Below are positions 10,311 to 19,357 of a stretch of 64,000 nt of DNA, piece by piece. The position numbers were made by a program, and so were the translations under genes. The stretch comes from Bacteroidetes bacterium MED-G17. GTDB lineage: Bacteria > Bacteroidota > Bacteroidia > NS11-12g > UBA9320. Under the pieces are notes generated by a model. The model saw nothing but the letters and a program-made list of their open reading frames with translations, was not told the origin of the DNA and ran no database searches. Positions within the stretch are counted from its first letter, which is position 1. The number at the start of each line of letters is the position of its first letter. Location: assembly GCA_002457675.1 (NCBI GenBank), contig NTKK01000003.1, forward strand, positions 1 through 64,000, in the 5' to 3' direction.

Positions 10311-12050
10311 ATGAGAACAATTGCTCTTGTGTGCACCGTATTTTTTGGTCAGTTTTTATTAACCCAAAGTGCATTAGCGCTAGACCAAACTATTACTGGT
10401 TTTGAAATCACCGATTCCTACATTGCTAATGGGAAAAAATTGTATTCAAGCAAATGCGCCTCTTGTCACGCTTTAAACAACAAGTTGGTAGGGCCAGCAC
10501 TCAAAAATGTTCACCAAAAGTATGATTTTGAATGGCTCAAAAAGTGGATAAAAAATAGTCAGAAATTGATCAAATCGGGCGATGCACAAGCCGTTGCTGT
10601 TTGGGAAGAATACAAACCTCAAGTGATGAATAGCTTTGAAAACTTGAGTGATGAAGAGATTGGGAGCATTGTAATGTATATTGAAGATGCCTCATCAGGA
10701 GGGGGAAGTAAATCAGGAACTTCGGGTGGTGGAAGCGCTGTGCCGCGTGAACCTCCATCAAAACAAATGGTGAAAAAAGTTAGTTGGGGTTTGGCTTTCA
10801 TTTTGATTGCCCTTTTGGCATTGGTAATATTGCTGTTTAAAATCTTGGACAATGTGAGTAAATTACTCGGACGAGATTTGATTCAATGGAACAGACTTAA
10901 TGGCAACCTGTTTTTGGTATTTTTGATCGCTCTATTTGGACTTACTATTTATGAATTTACCATACATGGGAAATATACTTTAATAGGGAACGCAGCAAGT
11001 GAACACGGTGTCTGGATAGACAATATGATGATCACCACGCTAATTGTAACCTCAATAGTATTTTTTATTACTCAATTTTTACTGTTTTACTTTTCTTTTA
11101 GATACCAAGAGAGACCAAACCAAAAAGCACTTTACTATCCAGTAAATGACAAACTTGAATTGGTTTGGACCATTATCCCCGCAATTTTTTTGACTTTGCT
11201 TGTAACCAGGGGGTTACAGACTTGGCAGAAAATCGTATATGCCGATACAGAAGCTACGCAAAAAATTGAAGTTTTTGCTTACCAATTTGGATGGAAAGCA
11301 CGTTATCCTGGAGAGGACAATCAACTAGGCAAAGCAAGTTATAACTTAATATCTTCTACAAATGAATTAGGCGTTGCAAACCGGATTGAAGCTCAAAAAC
11401 TAATTGAGACACTTGATGAAGAAATCGCTTCAGTAAAAAAAGACATAAATGAAATACCAATCAAATTAGGGGAGTTAAAATCTACTTATGGTGGTTTAGT
11501 AGGCGATGAAAGAAAAGCGCATCAAGCAAATATTGATGCCTATGAGAACGGCGAGAAATTAGGGGAATATCAAAGAGCAATTAGACGTAAAAAGGTTCAG
11601 ATAGATAGAATTAAGCAATCTTTGCTTGTTGAAGAGGGGTCAATGTATGATCAAAAAGGAAACGATGATATCTTAATTGATGATGAAATACACCTCGTTG
11701 TAAACAAACCAGTAACCATGAAATTTAGAGCTAGGGATGTAATTCATTCTGCTTTTTTTGCACATTTTAGAACACAGATGAATGTCGTTCCTGGACTGCC
11801 AACCCAATTTACTTTTACACCTACCGTTACTTCAACGGATATGAGGTCGAAATTGAAAAATAAAGATTTTGACTACAATTTAGTTTGTAATAAAATCTGC
11901 GGGAATGCTCACTTTAATATGAAATTGAAAGTTATAGTAGAAGATCAGAAATCATATGATCAATGGCTCTCTGACAAACAGGCTATGTTTGTCAATCAAA
12001 ATGAAAAAAATGTTGAACCACAAGAACAAAATTTAGCAAGTATAAATTAG
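10311..12050 (+). CDS. coxB: cytochrome c oxidase subunit II with N-terminal cytochrome c domain
   Basis: N-terminal CASCH heme-binding motif; TM helices; C-terminal CuA motif CNKICGNAHFNM. ORF 10293-12050; ATG at 10311 begins the signal peptide. Confidence 0.93.
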   Translation: MRTIALVCTVFFGQFLLTQSALALDQTITGFEITDSYIANGKKLYSSKCASCHALNNKLVGPALKNVHQKYDFEWLKKWIKNSQKLIKSGDAQAVAVWEEYKPQVMNSFENLSDEEIGSIVMYIEDASSGGGSKSGTSGGGSAVPREPPSKQMVKKVSWGLAFILIALLALVILLFKILDNVSKLLGRDLIQWNRLNGNLFLVFLIALFGLTIYEFTIHGKYTLIGNAASEHGVWIDNMMITTLIVTSIVFFITQFLLFYFSFRYQERPNQKALYYPVNDKLELVWTIIPAIFLTLLVTRGLQTWQKIVYADTEATQKIEVFAYQFGWKARYPGEDNQLGKASYNLISSTNELGVANRIEAQKLIETLDEEIASVKKDINEIPIKLGELKSTYGGLVGDERKAHQANIDAYENGEKLGEYQRAIRRKKVQIDRIKQSLLVEEGSMYDQKGNDDILIDDEIHLVVNKPVTMKFRARDVIHSAFFAHFRTQMNVVPGLPTQFTFTPTVTSTDMRSKLKNKDFDYNLVCNKICGNAHFNMKLKVIVEDQKSYDQWLSDKQAMFVNQNEKNVEPQEQNLASIN

Positions 12051-12058
12051 TAAGTAAA

Positions 12059-13924
12059 ATGAGTGCACACGCAGAATATAAAGAAAGTTTCGTCTCGAAG
12101 TATATTTTTAGCCGAGACCATAAAATGATCAGCAAGCAGTTCCTAATTACGGGAATTGTTATGGGTGTAATTGGTATGACGATGTCTATACTTTTTCGTC
12201 TTCAGTTGGCATATCCAGACACGAGCTTTCCGATTTTGGAATGGCTTTTTGGAAAATGGGCGCCCGGAGGCAAATTAGACCCCGGTTATTATATGGCTTT
12301 GGTAACTATTCATGGTACTATTATGGTGTTTTGGGTATTGACTGCTGGACTAAGTGGAACTTTTGCCAACTTGCTCATTCCATTGCAAGTAGGAGCTAGA
12401 GATATGGCTTCTCCAACTTTAAATATGCTTTCTTATTGGTTCTTTTTCTTATCGACTTTGGTTTTGATGAGTTCATTTTTTGTGCAAACAGGACCTGCTT
12501 CTGGAGGCTGGACAGTTTATCCGCCATTGTCGGCATTGCCGCAAGCGATGGCTGGGTCTGGTTTAGGAATGACGCTTTGGCTAAGCTCGATAGTCTTATT
12601 TATTATTTCTCAGCTTATGGCGGGTATAAATTATATATCAACGATTTTAAATATGCGAACCAAAGGTATGAGCATGAGCCGCTTGCCTCTAACAGTTTGG
12701 GCCTTATTATTCACTGCCATTGTTGGTTTGTTGTCTTTCCCAGTTTTGTTATCTGGCGGGCTCTTTTTAATGTTTGACAGATTGGCAGGGACTAGTTTTT
12801 ATTTATCAGATATTTATTTGAGCGGCGTCGGCGCTTTGGAGCATTCTGGAGGTAGCCCTATTTTGTTTCAACATCTATTTTGGTTTTTAGGACATCCGGA
12901 AGTTTATATTATTATCATGCCTGCGTTGGGGATTGCTTCAGAAGTGATTTCGGTAAATTCTCGTAAACCAATTTTTGGCTATCGTGCGATGGTTATTTCA
13001 TTGCTGGGCATCTCATTTTTGTCATTTATTGTATGGGGTCATCATATGTTTATTACAGGAATGAATCCTTTCTTGGGAACAGTATTCTTAATCACTACCC
13101 TGATAATTGCTGTACCTTCTGCAGTAAAAGTTTTCAATTATCTTGCTACCCTATGGCGTGGTAACTTAAGGTTTACTAATGGGATGATGTTTGCTATAGG
13201 TTTGGTTTCTCTATTTATTTCCGGAGGACTTACGGGTATTTGGCTAGGTAATGCAACTTTAGATATACAGCTCCATGACACCTATTTCGTTGTTGCACAC
13301 TTTCACATTGTAATGGGTGCTTCTGCCATATTTGGTATGTTGGCTGGAATTTACCATTGGTATCCCAGAATGTTTGGCCGTTTGATGAACAAACCCTTAG
13401 GCTACATTCATTTTTGGTTGACTTTTATTTCAGCATATTTGGTTTTCTTTCCGATGCATTTTATGGGGTTGGCTGGAGTACCTAGAAGATACTATCAATT
13501 TACATTACTTCCTGAATATGGTATTTGGATGGACGTTAATGTCTTGATTACTATTGCGGCCATTATAGGCGGGGTTGCTCAGTTGATTTTTATATACAAC
13601 TTTTTTAGTAGTATGTTTATAGGAGAAAAGTCTCCACAAAATCCCTGGCGATCCAATACCCTTGAGTGGACTTCTCCAATTGAAGGAATTCATGGCAATT
13701 GGGAGGGTGAATTGCCTACTGTTTATAGATGGGCATATGATTATAGTAAACCTGGTGAAGAAGATGATTACATCCTCCAAACTGTTCCCGACGAAGGACA
13801 AATTAATCCTTTAGTTTCTCCGCTGATGGATCCGGTTCCAGACGGAGAAAAAATTGAAGACGTAAGTGTCTCATTTTCAATACTCCTAAAGCGGTGGTTC
13901 GGTTTCAACCGAGGCGTAGCTTGA
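12059..13924 (+). CDS. coxA: cytochrome c oxidase subunit I
   Basis: 621 aa; HLFWFLGHPEVYI, WGHHMF, HDTYFVVAHFHIV motifs. Confidence 0.97.
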   Translation: MSAHAEYKESFVSKYIFSRDHKMISKQFLITGIVMGVIGMTMSILFRLQLAYPDTSFPILEWLFGKWAPGGKLDPGYYMALVTIHGTIMVFWVLTAGLSGTFANLLIPLQVGARDMASPTLNMLSYWFFFLSTLVLMSSFFVQTGPASGGWTVYPPLSALPQAMAGSGLGMTLWLSSIVLFIISQLMAGINYISTILNMRTKGMSMSRLPLTVWALLFTAIVGLLSFPVLLSGGLFLMFDRLAGTSFYLSDIYLSGVGALEHSGGSPILFQHLFWFLGHPEVYIIIMPALGIASEVISVNSRKPIFGYRAMVISLLGISFLSFIVWGHHMFITGMNPFLGTVFLITTLIIAVPSAVKVFNYLATLWRGNLRFTNGMMFAIGLVSLFISGGLTGIWLGNATLDIQLHDTYFVVAHFHIVMGASAIFGMLAGIYHWYPRMFGRLMNKPLGYIHFWLTFISAYLVFFPMHFMGLAGVPRRYYQFTLLPEYGIWMDVNVLITIAAIIGGVAQLIFIYNFFSSMFIGEKSPQNPWRSNTLEWTSPIEGIHGNWEGELPTVYRWAYDYSKPGEEDDYILQTVPDEGQINPLVSPLMDPVPDGEKIEDVSVSFSILLKRWFGFNRGVA

Positions 13925-13928
13925 TGGT

Positions 13929-14939
13929 ATGCGTTTCTTGAATGGAAACCTTTACAAAACATTTGCTGGCTTATCGGTAATCGGTGTTTTTGGACTTTTT
14001 GTTCTGGGTGGTCTCGTAAGAAGTACAGGTTCTGGAATGGGTTGTCCAGATTGGCCTCTTTGTTATGGAAAGTATGCTCCACCTCTTTCCGAAGATGAAT
14101 TACCAGAAAATTATCAAGAAGTTTTCAATCAACAACGACTGGTTAAAGTAGATAATCTAGTTCAATTACTTAATACACTAGGGATGGAAAGGCAAGCAGA
14201 ATTGATTTTGGCTAGTCCATACTTGAGAAATGGTCACAAGTTTAGTGTTGTAAAAGCATACATAGAATACATCAACCGCCTTTGGGGCGTTTTGGTTGGT
14301 ATTTTTGTTTTAATCATGTTGTTTTTTGCATTAATTAAAAGAAAGGAACTTGGAGTTAAACTTTTTTGGCCAATTTTTGGATTTTTGATGGTTCTTATCA
14401 ATGGTTGGATAGGCTCTAAAGTAGTTGATTCCAATTTATTGGGTGGATTAGTCACTTTTCATTTTTTCTTTGCAATGGTGGCGCTGCTGGCATTGATTTG
14501 GAGCCATCCATATCGGATTACATTTGAGGATGCTCAAAAACCAAAAATTTGGTTAAGTCTGGGTTTATCTATTTCTCTTTTTATACAAATGCTAGTTGGT
14601 ACTTGGGTAAGAGAATTGGTTGATTTTCAGCATGCGAATGGATTTGTTTTTGACTTGCATGCATACAAAATATTGGGTCACTCTTTTTCTTTTCACCGTT
14701 TAGGGTTCTTAGTCTCTTTATCTTTATCCTTTTTACAATATAGAGCCATGGGTTATTCAAGATCAATTTCTTTTTACATAATGGTTTTAATTGTTTTCCA
14801 AGCGGTTAATGGAAGTTTAAATTTGTTTTTTGATTTTCCAGGCTTTTGGCAGGCAAGCCATATTTTCTTTGCGGCCTTGGTATTAAGTCTACAGTTATAT
14901 TTTTTTAAATCTACACTTTTTTTGAAAAAGCATGATTGA
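13929..14939 (+). CDS. ctaA: heme A synthase (COX15/CtaA family)
   Basis: GGLVRSTGSGMGCPDWPLCYGKYAPP N-terminus typical of COX15/CtaA. Confidence 0.92.
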   Translation: MRFLNGNLYKTFAGLSVIGVFGLFVLGGLVRSTGSGMGCPDWPLCYGKYAPPLSEDELPENYQEVFNQQRLVKVDNLVQLLNTLGMERQAELILASPYLRNGHKFSVVKAYIEYINRLWGVLVGIFVLIMLFFALIKRKELGVKLFWPIFGFLMVLINGWIGSKVVDSNLLGGLVTFHFFFAMVALLALIWSHPYRITFEDAQKPKIWLSLGLSISLFIQMLVGTWVRELVDFQHANGFVFDLHAYKILGHSFSFHRLGFLVSLSLSFLQYRAMGYSRSISFYIMVLIVFQAVNGSLNLFFDFPGFWQASHIFFAALVLSLQLYFFKSTLFLKKHD

Positions 14940-15777
14940 ACTTCGAGCGTATTTAGGCTTAGTCAAAATGCGACTTACCACTACCGTTGTATTGTCTGCT
15001 GTTTTTGGCTATTTTATTGGTTTGGAGTCTTTTGATTGGTCAACATTCTTGTCATTGGTTCTTGGCGGATTCTTAGTGGTTTCTTCATCAAATACATTTA
15101 ATCAGATTTTTGAAATAAAACAAGATGCACAAATGAAAAGAACCAAAAAAAGACCACTTGTTAACAAGGATCTTTCAACTAAACAGGCTCTCTTATTTGG
15201 CGCTCTTTCTGGAATTATTGGAATTCTGATCTTGTACATATTTGTGCACCCCTTGTCTGCTTATTTGGGAATTTTATCTCTCATCTCATATGCCTTTATG
15301 TATACGCCATTAAAAGGTATTAGCTCATTTTCTGTATTTGTTGGTGCATTTCCAGGCGCTTTCCCGCCGTTAATAGGTTGGGTTGCTGCTACTCACCACC
15401 TTGGATTTCAAGGTTTTTTGATTTTTGGTATTCAGTTTTTGTGGCAGTTCCCACACTTTTGGTCGATAGCTTGGTTATTAAAAGATGATTATGAAAAAGC
15501 CAATTATAAACTTTTGCCATCAGAAAATTTGGCTTCTGTATCTCAGTTGATTTATTGGTATTTGATTATGTTGTTAATGGCCTCAGTTTTACCTACTTTT
15601 TTCCTCATGGCAGGAAAGATATACTTGATTTTTGCGATTCTAATGAGTTTTGCCTTGATTTACTTTGCGGGCAGATTGGGTAAAAACCAAGACAATAAAT
15701 CTGCAAAGCAACTCATGATAGCAACAATACTGTACAATCCTTTGTTATATCTTTTTTTAATCATTGATAAAATCTAA
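14932..15777 (+). CDS. ctaB: heme o synthase (protoheme IX farnesyltransferase)
   Basis: UbiA fold; SSSNTFNQIFEIKQDAQMKRTKKRPLV; overlaps ctaA by 8 nt. Confidence 0.93.
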   Translation: MIELRAYLGLVKMRLTTTVVLSAVFGYFIGLESFDWSTFLSLVLGGFLVVSSSNTFNQIFEIKQDAQMKRTKKRPLVNKDLSTKQALLFGALSGIIGILILYIFVHPLSAYLGILSLISYAFMYTPLKGISSFSVFVGAFPGAFPPLIGWVAATHHLGFQGFLIFGIQFLWQFPHFWSIAWLLKDDYEKANYKLLPSENLASVSQLIYWYLIMLLMASVLPTFFLMAGKIYLIFAILMSFALIYFAGRLGKNQDNKSAKQLMIATILYNPLLYLFLIIDKI

Positions 15778-15782
15778 TATTC

Positions 15783-16352
15783 ATGAATATCTCAAAAGAA
15801 GCTTCCGAAAATGTAAATCCAAAGAAATTTAGTTTATGGTTATTTCTTATAGCAATTATTATGCTTTTTGCCGGTTTTACAAGTGCTTACATTGTTAGAA
15901 TTAAAGAGGGTAACTGGCTTGAGTTTGAATTGCCTGAAATTTTCTTGTATTCGTCTATTACCATACTTATAAGTTCTTTAACGATGATTTGGGCTTACCG
16001 AGCAGCAAAAAATGATGAAATTAAATCTGTCCAGTTTGGATTATTGGCTACATTTTTTCTTGGTATACTTTTTCTTTCGCAACAACTTATGGGTTTTGGA
16101 GAATTGATTTCAAGAGGCTTGCATTTTGTTCAGAAGGGAGATAAAATATCGGCGAGTTTTTTTTATGTAATCGCAGGAGTTCACTGGCTTCATCTTTTAG
16201 GAGGATTATTGGTTTTACTTGTTTTACTGGTTAGATCACTTCGTTCAGAAATACATAAAAAAAATCTCTTATCTATAAACATGTTAAATACATACTGGCA
16301 CTTTATAGGTATTCTGTGGGTCTACTTATATTTGTTTTTGTATTTTGCATAA
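15783..16352 (+). CDS. heme-copper oxidase subunit III family protein (short form)
   Basis: 189 aa; five-TM CoxIII-like, FYVIAGVHWLHLLGGL...YWHFIGILWVYLYLFLYF. Confidence 0.85.
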   Translation: MNISKEASENVNPKKFSLWLFLIAIIMLFAGFTSAYIVRIKEGNWLEFELPEIFLYSSITILISSLTMIWAYRAAKNDEIKSVQFGLLATFFLGILFLSQQLMGFGELISRGLHFVQKGDKISASFFYVIAGVHWLHLLGGLLVLLVLLVRSLRSEIHKKNLLSINMLNTYWHFIGILWVYLYLFLYFA

Positions 16353-16364
16353 TAGATAAATCGC

Positions 16365-17120
16365 ATGGCCCAAGTGGTAACAACGTCAAAATTAGAAAAG
16401 TGGGGCGGGGGTAACTCTCCTTTCCGTGTAAGTTGGGGAAAATTAATGATGTGGATATTTCTTCTCTCCGACGCATTTACATTTTCAGCATTGTTAATTG
16501 CTTATGGTGCTTTAAGGTTTAGTTCTGTTGCTGCTCCTGTATTTAAAATACCTTTTGGCACAGATTTGCATCATAAATTTGGTCATTTCATAGAAACTAT
16601 GCAACACAAGGGTATTTTTACACCAAATACATGGCCTGCGCCAGACTTGGTTTTTAATCATCTCCCTTTTGCTCATGGTATACACCTTCCACTAATTTTT
16701 GTTTCCATCATGACTTTTATTCTGATTTTTAGTTCTGTAACTATGGTTTTGGCTGTAGAGGCTGGTCAAAGAATGCAAAAAAGTGAGGTTTCAAAATATA
16801 TGCTGATGACAATCGTTGGTGGTTTTGCATTCTTAGGTTGTCAGGCTTGGGAATGGACTCAATTTATAACCGAAGGTGCAAGCCTAACAAGCAATCCATT
16901 TGGTGTGCCTGATTTTGCCGCTTTTTTCTTCGTTGTTACGGGTTTTCATGGTTTCCATGTTTTCAGTGGAGTGGTCTTAAATATTATTATTTACTTAATG
17001 AATTTACGATCTGCTTTTGATAAACGTGGGCATTATGAAATGGTAGAAAAAGTTGGTTTATACTGGCATTTTGTTGACTTAGTTTGGGTTTTTGTATTTA
17101 CTTTTTTTTATTTAATTTAA
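16365..17120 (+). CDS. cytochrome c oxidase subunit III
   Basis: 251 aa; FFVVTGFHGFHVFSGV and YWHFVDLVWVFVFTFFYL. Confidence 0.92.
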   Translation: MAQVVTTSKLEKWGGGNSPFRVSWGKLMMWIFLLSDAFTFSALLIAYGALRFSSVAAPVFKIPFGTDLHHKFGHFIETMQHKGIFTPNTWPAPDLVFNHLPFAHGIHLPLIFVSIMTFILIFSSVTMVLAVEAGQRMQKSEVSKYMLMTIVGGFAFLGCQAWEWTQFITEGASLTSNPFGVPDFAAFFFVVTGFHGFHVFSGVVLNIIIYLMNLRSAFDKRGHYEMVEKVGLYWHFVDLVWVFVFTFFYLI

Positions 17121-17121
17121 A

Positions 17122-17487
17122 TTGATGGCTGAAAAGATGACGACACAGAACATTCAAGATGAAAACGATTTTATTCCTGAAACATGGGTTCCAAAAGCTG
17201 AAAGTCATGGAACTAAGGACATTTGGCAAAAATTTTGGATACTTTTAGGTTTAACATTAATTGATATAATTATTTATTTTTTCCCAGAATCCGTTTTGGC
17301 GATGCCGATAAAAGCGGCTTTATTTATTGTTTTTGGAATAGCCAAAGCTTATTACATAGTGGGCACATTTATGCACCTCAAACATGAGCGTGTCGATTTA
17401 ATTATGTCTATTTTACTTCCAATATTTTTTATAATCTTTTTCATCATTTGGATGTTGCAAGAAGGTAACGCTTGGTTTAGCGCATGA
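17122..17487 (+). CDS. prokaryotic cytochrome c oxidase subunit IV
   Basis: 121 aa; three TM segments; GIAKAYYIVGTFMHLKHE motif; operon position. Confidence 0.85.
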   Translation: MMAEKMTTQNIQDENDFIPETWVPKAESHGTKDIWQKFWILLGLTLIDIIIYFFPESVLAMPIKAALFIVFGIAKAYYIVGTFMHLKHERVDLIMSILLPIFFIIFFIIWMLQEGNAWFSA

Positions 17488-18146
17488 CCAAAAAGTTAGG
17501 CGTAATCATAACACTTATTTTCTTGCTTGTCATTCCTGTACTTTGGGTAATACTTTACAAGTACAAAAGCGAGGTTGTCTATGAATATCTGCCAGTATAT
17601 GGAGATACTGAAACTATTCCCGGAGATACCATCCCCTATAAAATTGGTGAATTCTCATTTATAAATCAAGATGGAGATAGTGTAAACCAATCAACATTTG
17701 ATAATCAAATATTTGTGGCAAATTTTTTCTTCGCATCTTGCCCAGATATCTGTCCAGAAATGAATAGAAATTTAAGCTATTTAGTAGAAAAGTTTGAAAA
17801 TATCCCTGGTGTTCGATTCATCTCTCATACAGTAAACCCAGAACGTGACAACGTATCTGTTTTGAAAGAGTATGCCGAGCGCTTCGGTTTTGCTACTGAA
17901 AAGTGGCAATTCGTAACTGGTAAAAAGTCAGAAATATATGATTTGGCACAATTTAATTACCGAGCATTAGCAACGAAAGGCAACAGACCTGCAGATTTCA
18001 TACATAGTGAGAAGTTTTTTTTGATTGACAGAGAGAAAAGAATTCGTGGAATTTATGAAAGCCGAACCCATGACGTATATCGAGAAGTTCATGAAGATAT
18101 AAAAATGCTTTTCAAAGAATATAAAGACAAAGAAAGATATGACTGA
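17484..18146 (+). CDS. SCO1/SenC family copper chaperone
   Basis: CPDICPEMN (CxxxC) plus distal His in ADFIHSEKFFLID; thioredoxin-like fold. Confidence 0.93.
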   Translation: MTKKLGVIITLIFLLVIPVLWVILYKYKSEVVYEYLPVYGDTETIPGDTIPYKIGEFSFINQDGDSVNQSTFDNQIFVANFFFASCPDICPEMNRNLSYLVEKFENIPGVRFISHTVNPERDNVSVLKEYAERFGFATEKWQFVTGKKSEIYDLAQFNYRALATKGNRPADFIHSEKFFLIDREKRIRGIYESRTHDVYREVHEDIKMLFKEYKDKERYD

Positions 18147-18669
18147 AAAACAAACATTTAGACTTACATTGATTATTGGCATTGTCGTGGCATTATTGGT
18201 AGTTGTATTAAATGAAAATATTCTACCCAGACCTGCAAATATCCCAACGTTTACTCAAAATCTCCCTTTATTAAATGCGTTTATAAATGGTACATGTTTC
18301 TTTTTACTGTTAGTTAGTCTAAACAGAATTAAAAACAAAAAAATTGAAGAGCACAAAAAAATCAACATCAGCGTTTTTTTTCTTTCATCACTTTTCCTAG
18401 TCAGTTATGTATTTTACCATTGGCTATATGATGAGACAAGTTATGGGGGAGAGGGGTCTTTACGCACTTTTTATTATTTAATTTTAATTTCACATATTTT
18501 GCTTGCAGCTGTCGTACTTCCATTGGTGTTAATGTCTTTTTATTACGCATTAAATAAAGATTTTGAAAAGCACAAGCGTATAACAAGGTTTAGTTATCCT
18601 ATTTGGTTGTATGTAACATTTACGGGTGTAATTGTTTATTTAATGATTCAACCCTTTTACAAATTTTAG
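18139..18669 (+). CDS. DUF420 family membrane protein
   Basis: 176 aa; NAFINGTCFFLLLVSL, HILLAAVVLPLVL and H/R...SYPIWLYVTFTGVIVYLM pattern. Confidence 0.85.
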   Translation: MTEKQTFRLTLIIGIVVALLVVVLNENILPRPANIPTFTQNLPLLNAFINGTCFFLLLVSLNRIKNKKIEEHKKINISVFFLSSLFLVSYVFYHWLYDETSYGGEGSLRTFYYLILISHILLAAVVLPLVLMSFYYALNKDFEKHKRITRFSYPIWLYVTFTGVIVYLMIQPFYKF

Positions 18670-18692
18670 TAGGAGTTTGGTATTGAATTTCC

Positions 18693-18700
18693 TACCTTTG
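18693..18700 (+). promoter_or_regulatory. -7 promoter element TACCTTTG
   Basis: Exact TAnnTTTG 5 nt before the ATG at 18706; a near-leaderless transcript is possible. Confidence 0.5.
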
Positions 18701-18705
18701 TTAGG

Positions 18706-18936
18706 ATGAAAAAAGTTCTTCTTTTTGTAGCAGTTTTTTATCTGTCTCCTATATCTGAGGCCCAGTGTCCTATGTGTAAGACTGCTGTTGAATCTGCCAG
18801 AAAAGACGGGAAAGGTCATAGTAAAGGAGCCGGTTTAAACGATGGGATTTTATACCTATTAGCAACGCCTTACTTGGCAGTTGCCATTGTTGGTGGAGCC
18901 TGGTTTTATAACAAAAAGAAACGCCGAATTGGCTAA
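18706..18936 (+). CDS. small exported or membrane protein with CPMCK motif
   Basis: 76 aa; signal peptide ending SEAQ, then CPMCKTAVESAR, then one TM helix. Confidence 0.8.
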   Translation: MKKVLLFVAVFYLSPISEAQCPMCKTAVESARKDGKGHSKGAGLNDGILYLLATPYLAVAIVGGAWFYNKKKRRIG

Positions 18937-19332
18937 TAAAACACTTTTTGGGGCTTTGCTCTCTAGCAAATGTCCACAGTGCAGAGAAGGCAATTTCTTT
19001 CTTGCTAAGACGTACAATCTCTTTTCATTTATGGAAATGCCGAAAAACTGCCCTCATTGCAAGGTTAAGATTGAGCCAGAACCTGGTTATTTTTGGGGTG
19101 CCATGTACTTTAGTTATGCGCTTGTAGTGGGACTATCTGTGTCCATGATTGTCATTTTTTTTATTTCAATTGGGACGAAAACTTTTTTCTGATGGCATCT
19201 GTGATGCTTTTGGTAATTGGCGCTCTGTCTCCACTTATCTTTAGGATTTCTAGAATGCTGATGATTTACACCACTGCTCCTTATAGAAAGTACATTAAAG
19301 AATTAGGCAAAAAAAAAGCGCCCACAAACTAG
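18929..19332 (+). pseudogene. DUF983 family protein, apparently split by a -1 frameshift at a T8 run
   Basis: N-terminal part (TTG at 18929) LANKTLFGALLSSKCPQCREGNFF...EPEPGYFWGAMYFSYAL ends at TGA 19190-19192. After a -1 shift at T8 (19155-19162) the reading continues YFNWDENFFLMASVMLLVIGALSPLIFRISRMLMIYTTAPYRKYIKELGKKKAPTN* to 19332. Confidence 0.75.
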
Positions 19333-19337
19333 AGCGC
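19309..19337 (-). terminator. probable terminator of the minus-strand peroxiredoxin gene
   Basis: Short GCGC...GCGC hairpin followed on the minus strand by T9, about 20 nt after the stop of 19358-19987. Confidence 0.45.
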
Positions 19338-19357
19338 ATTGTATTATCTAAAAATAA

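Noticed and set aside
12436-12777. 113-aa plus-strand ORF
   Set aside because: Out-of-frame within coxA; no family resemblance.
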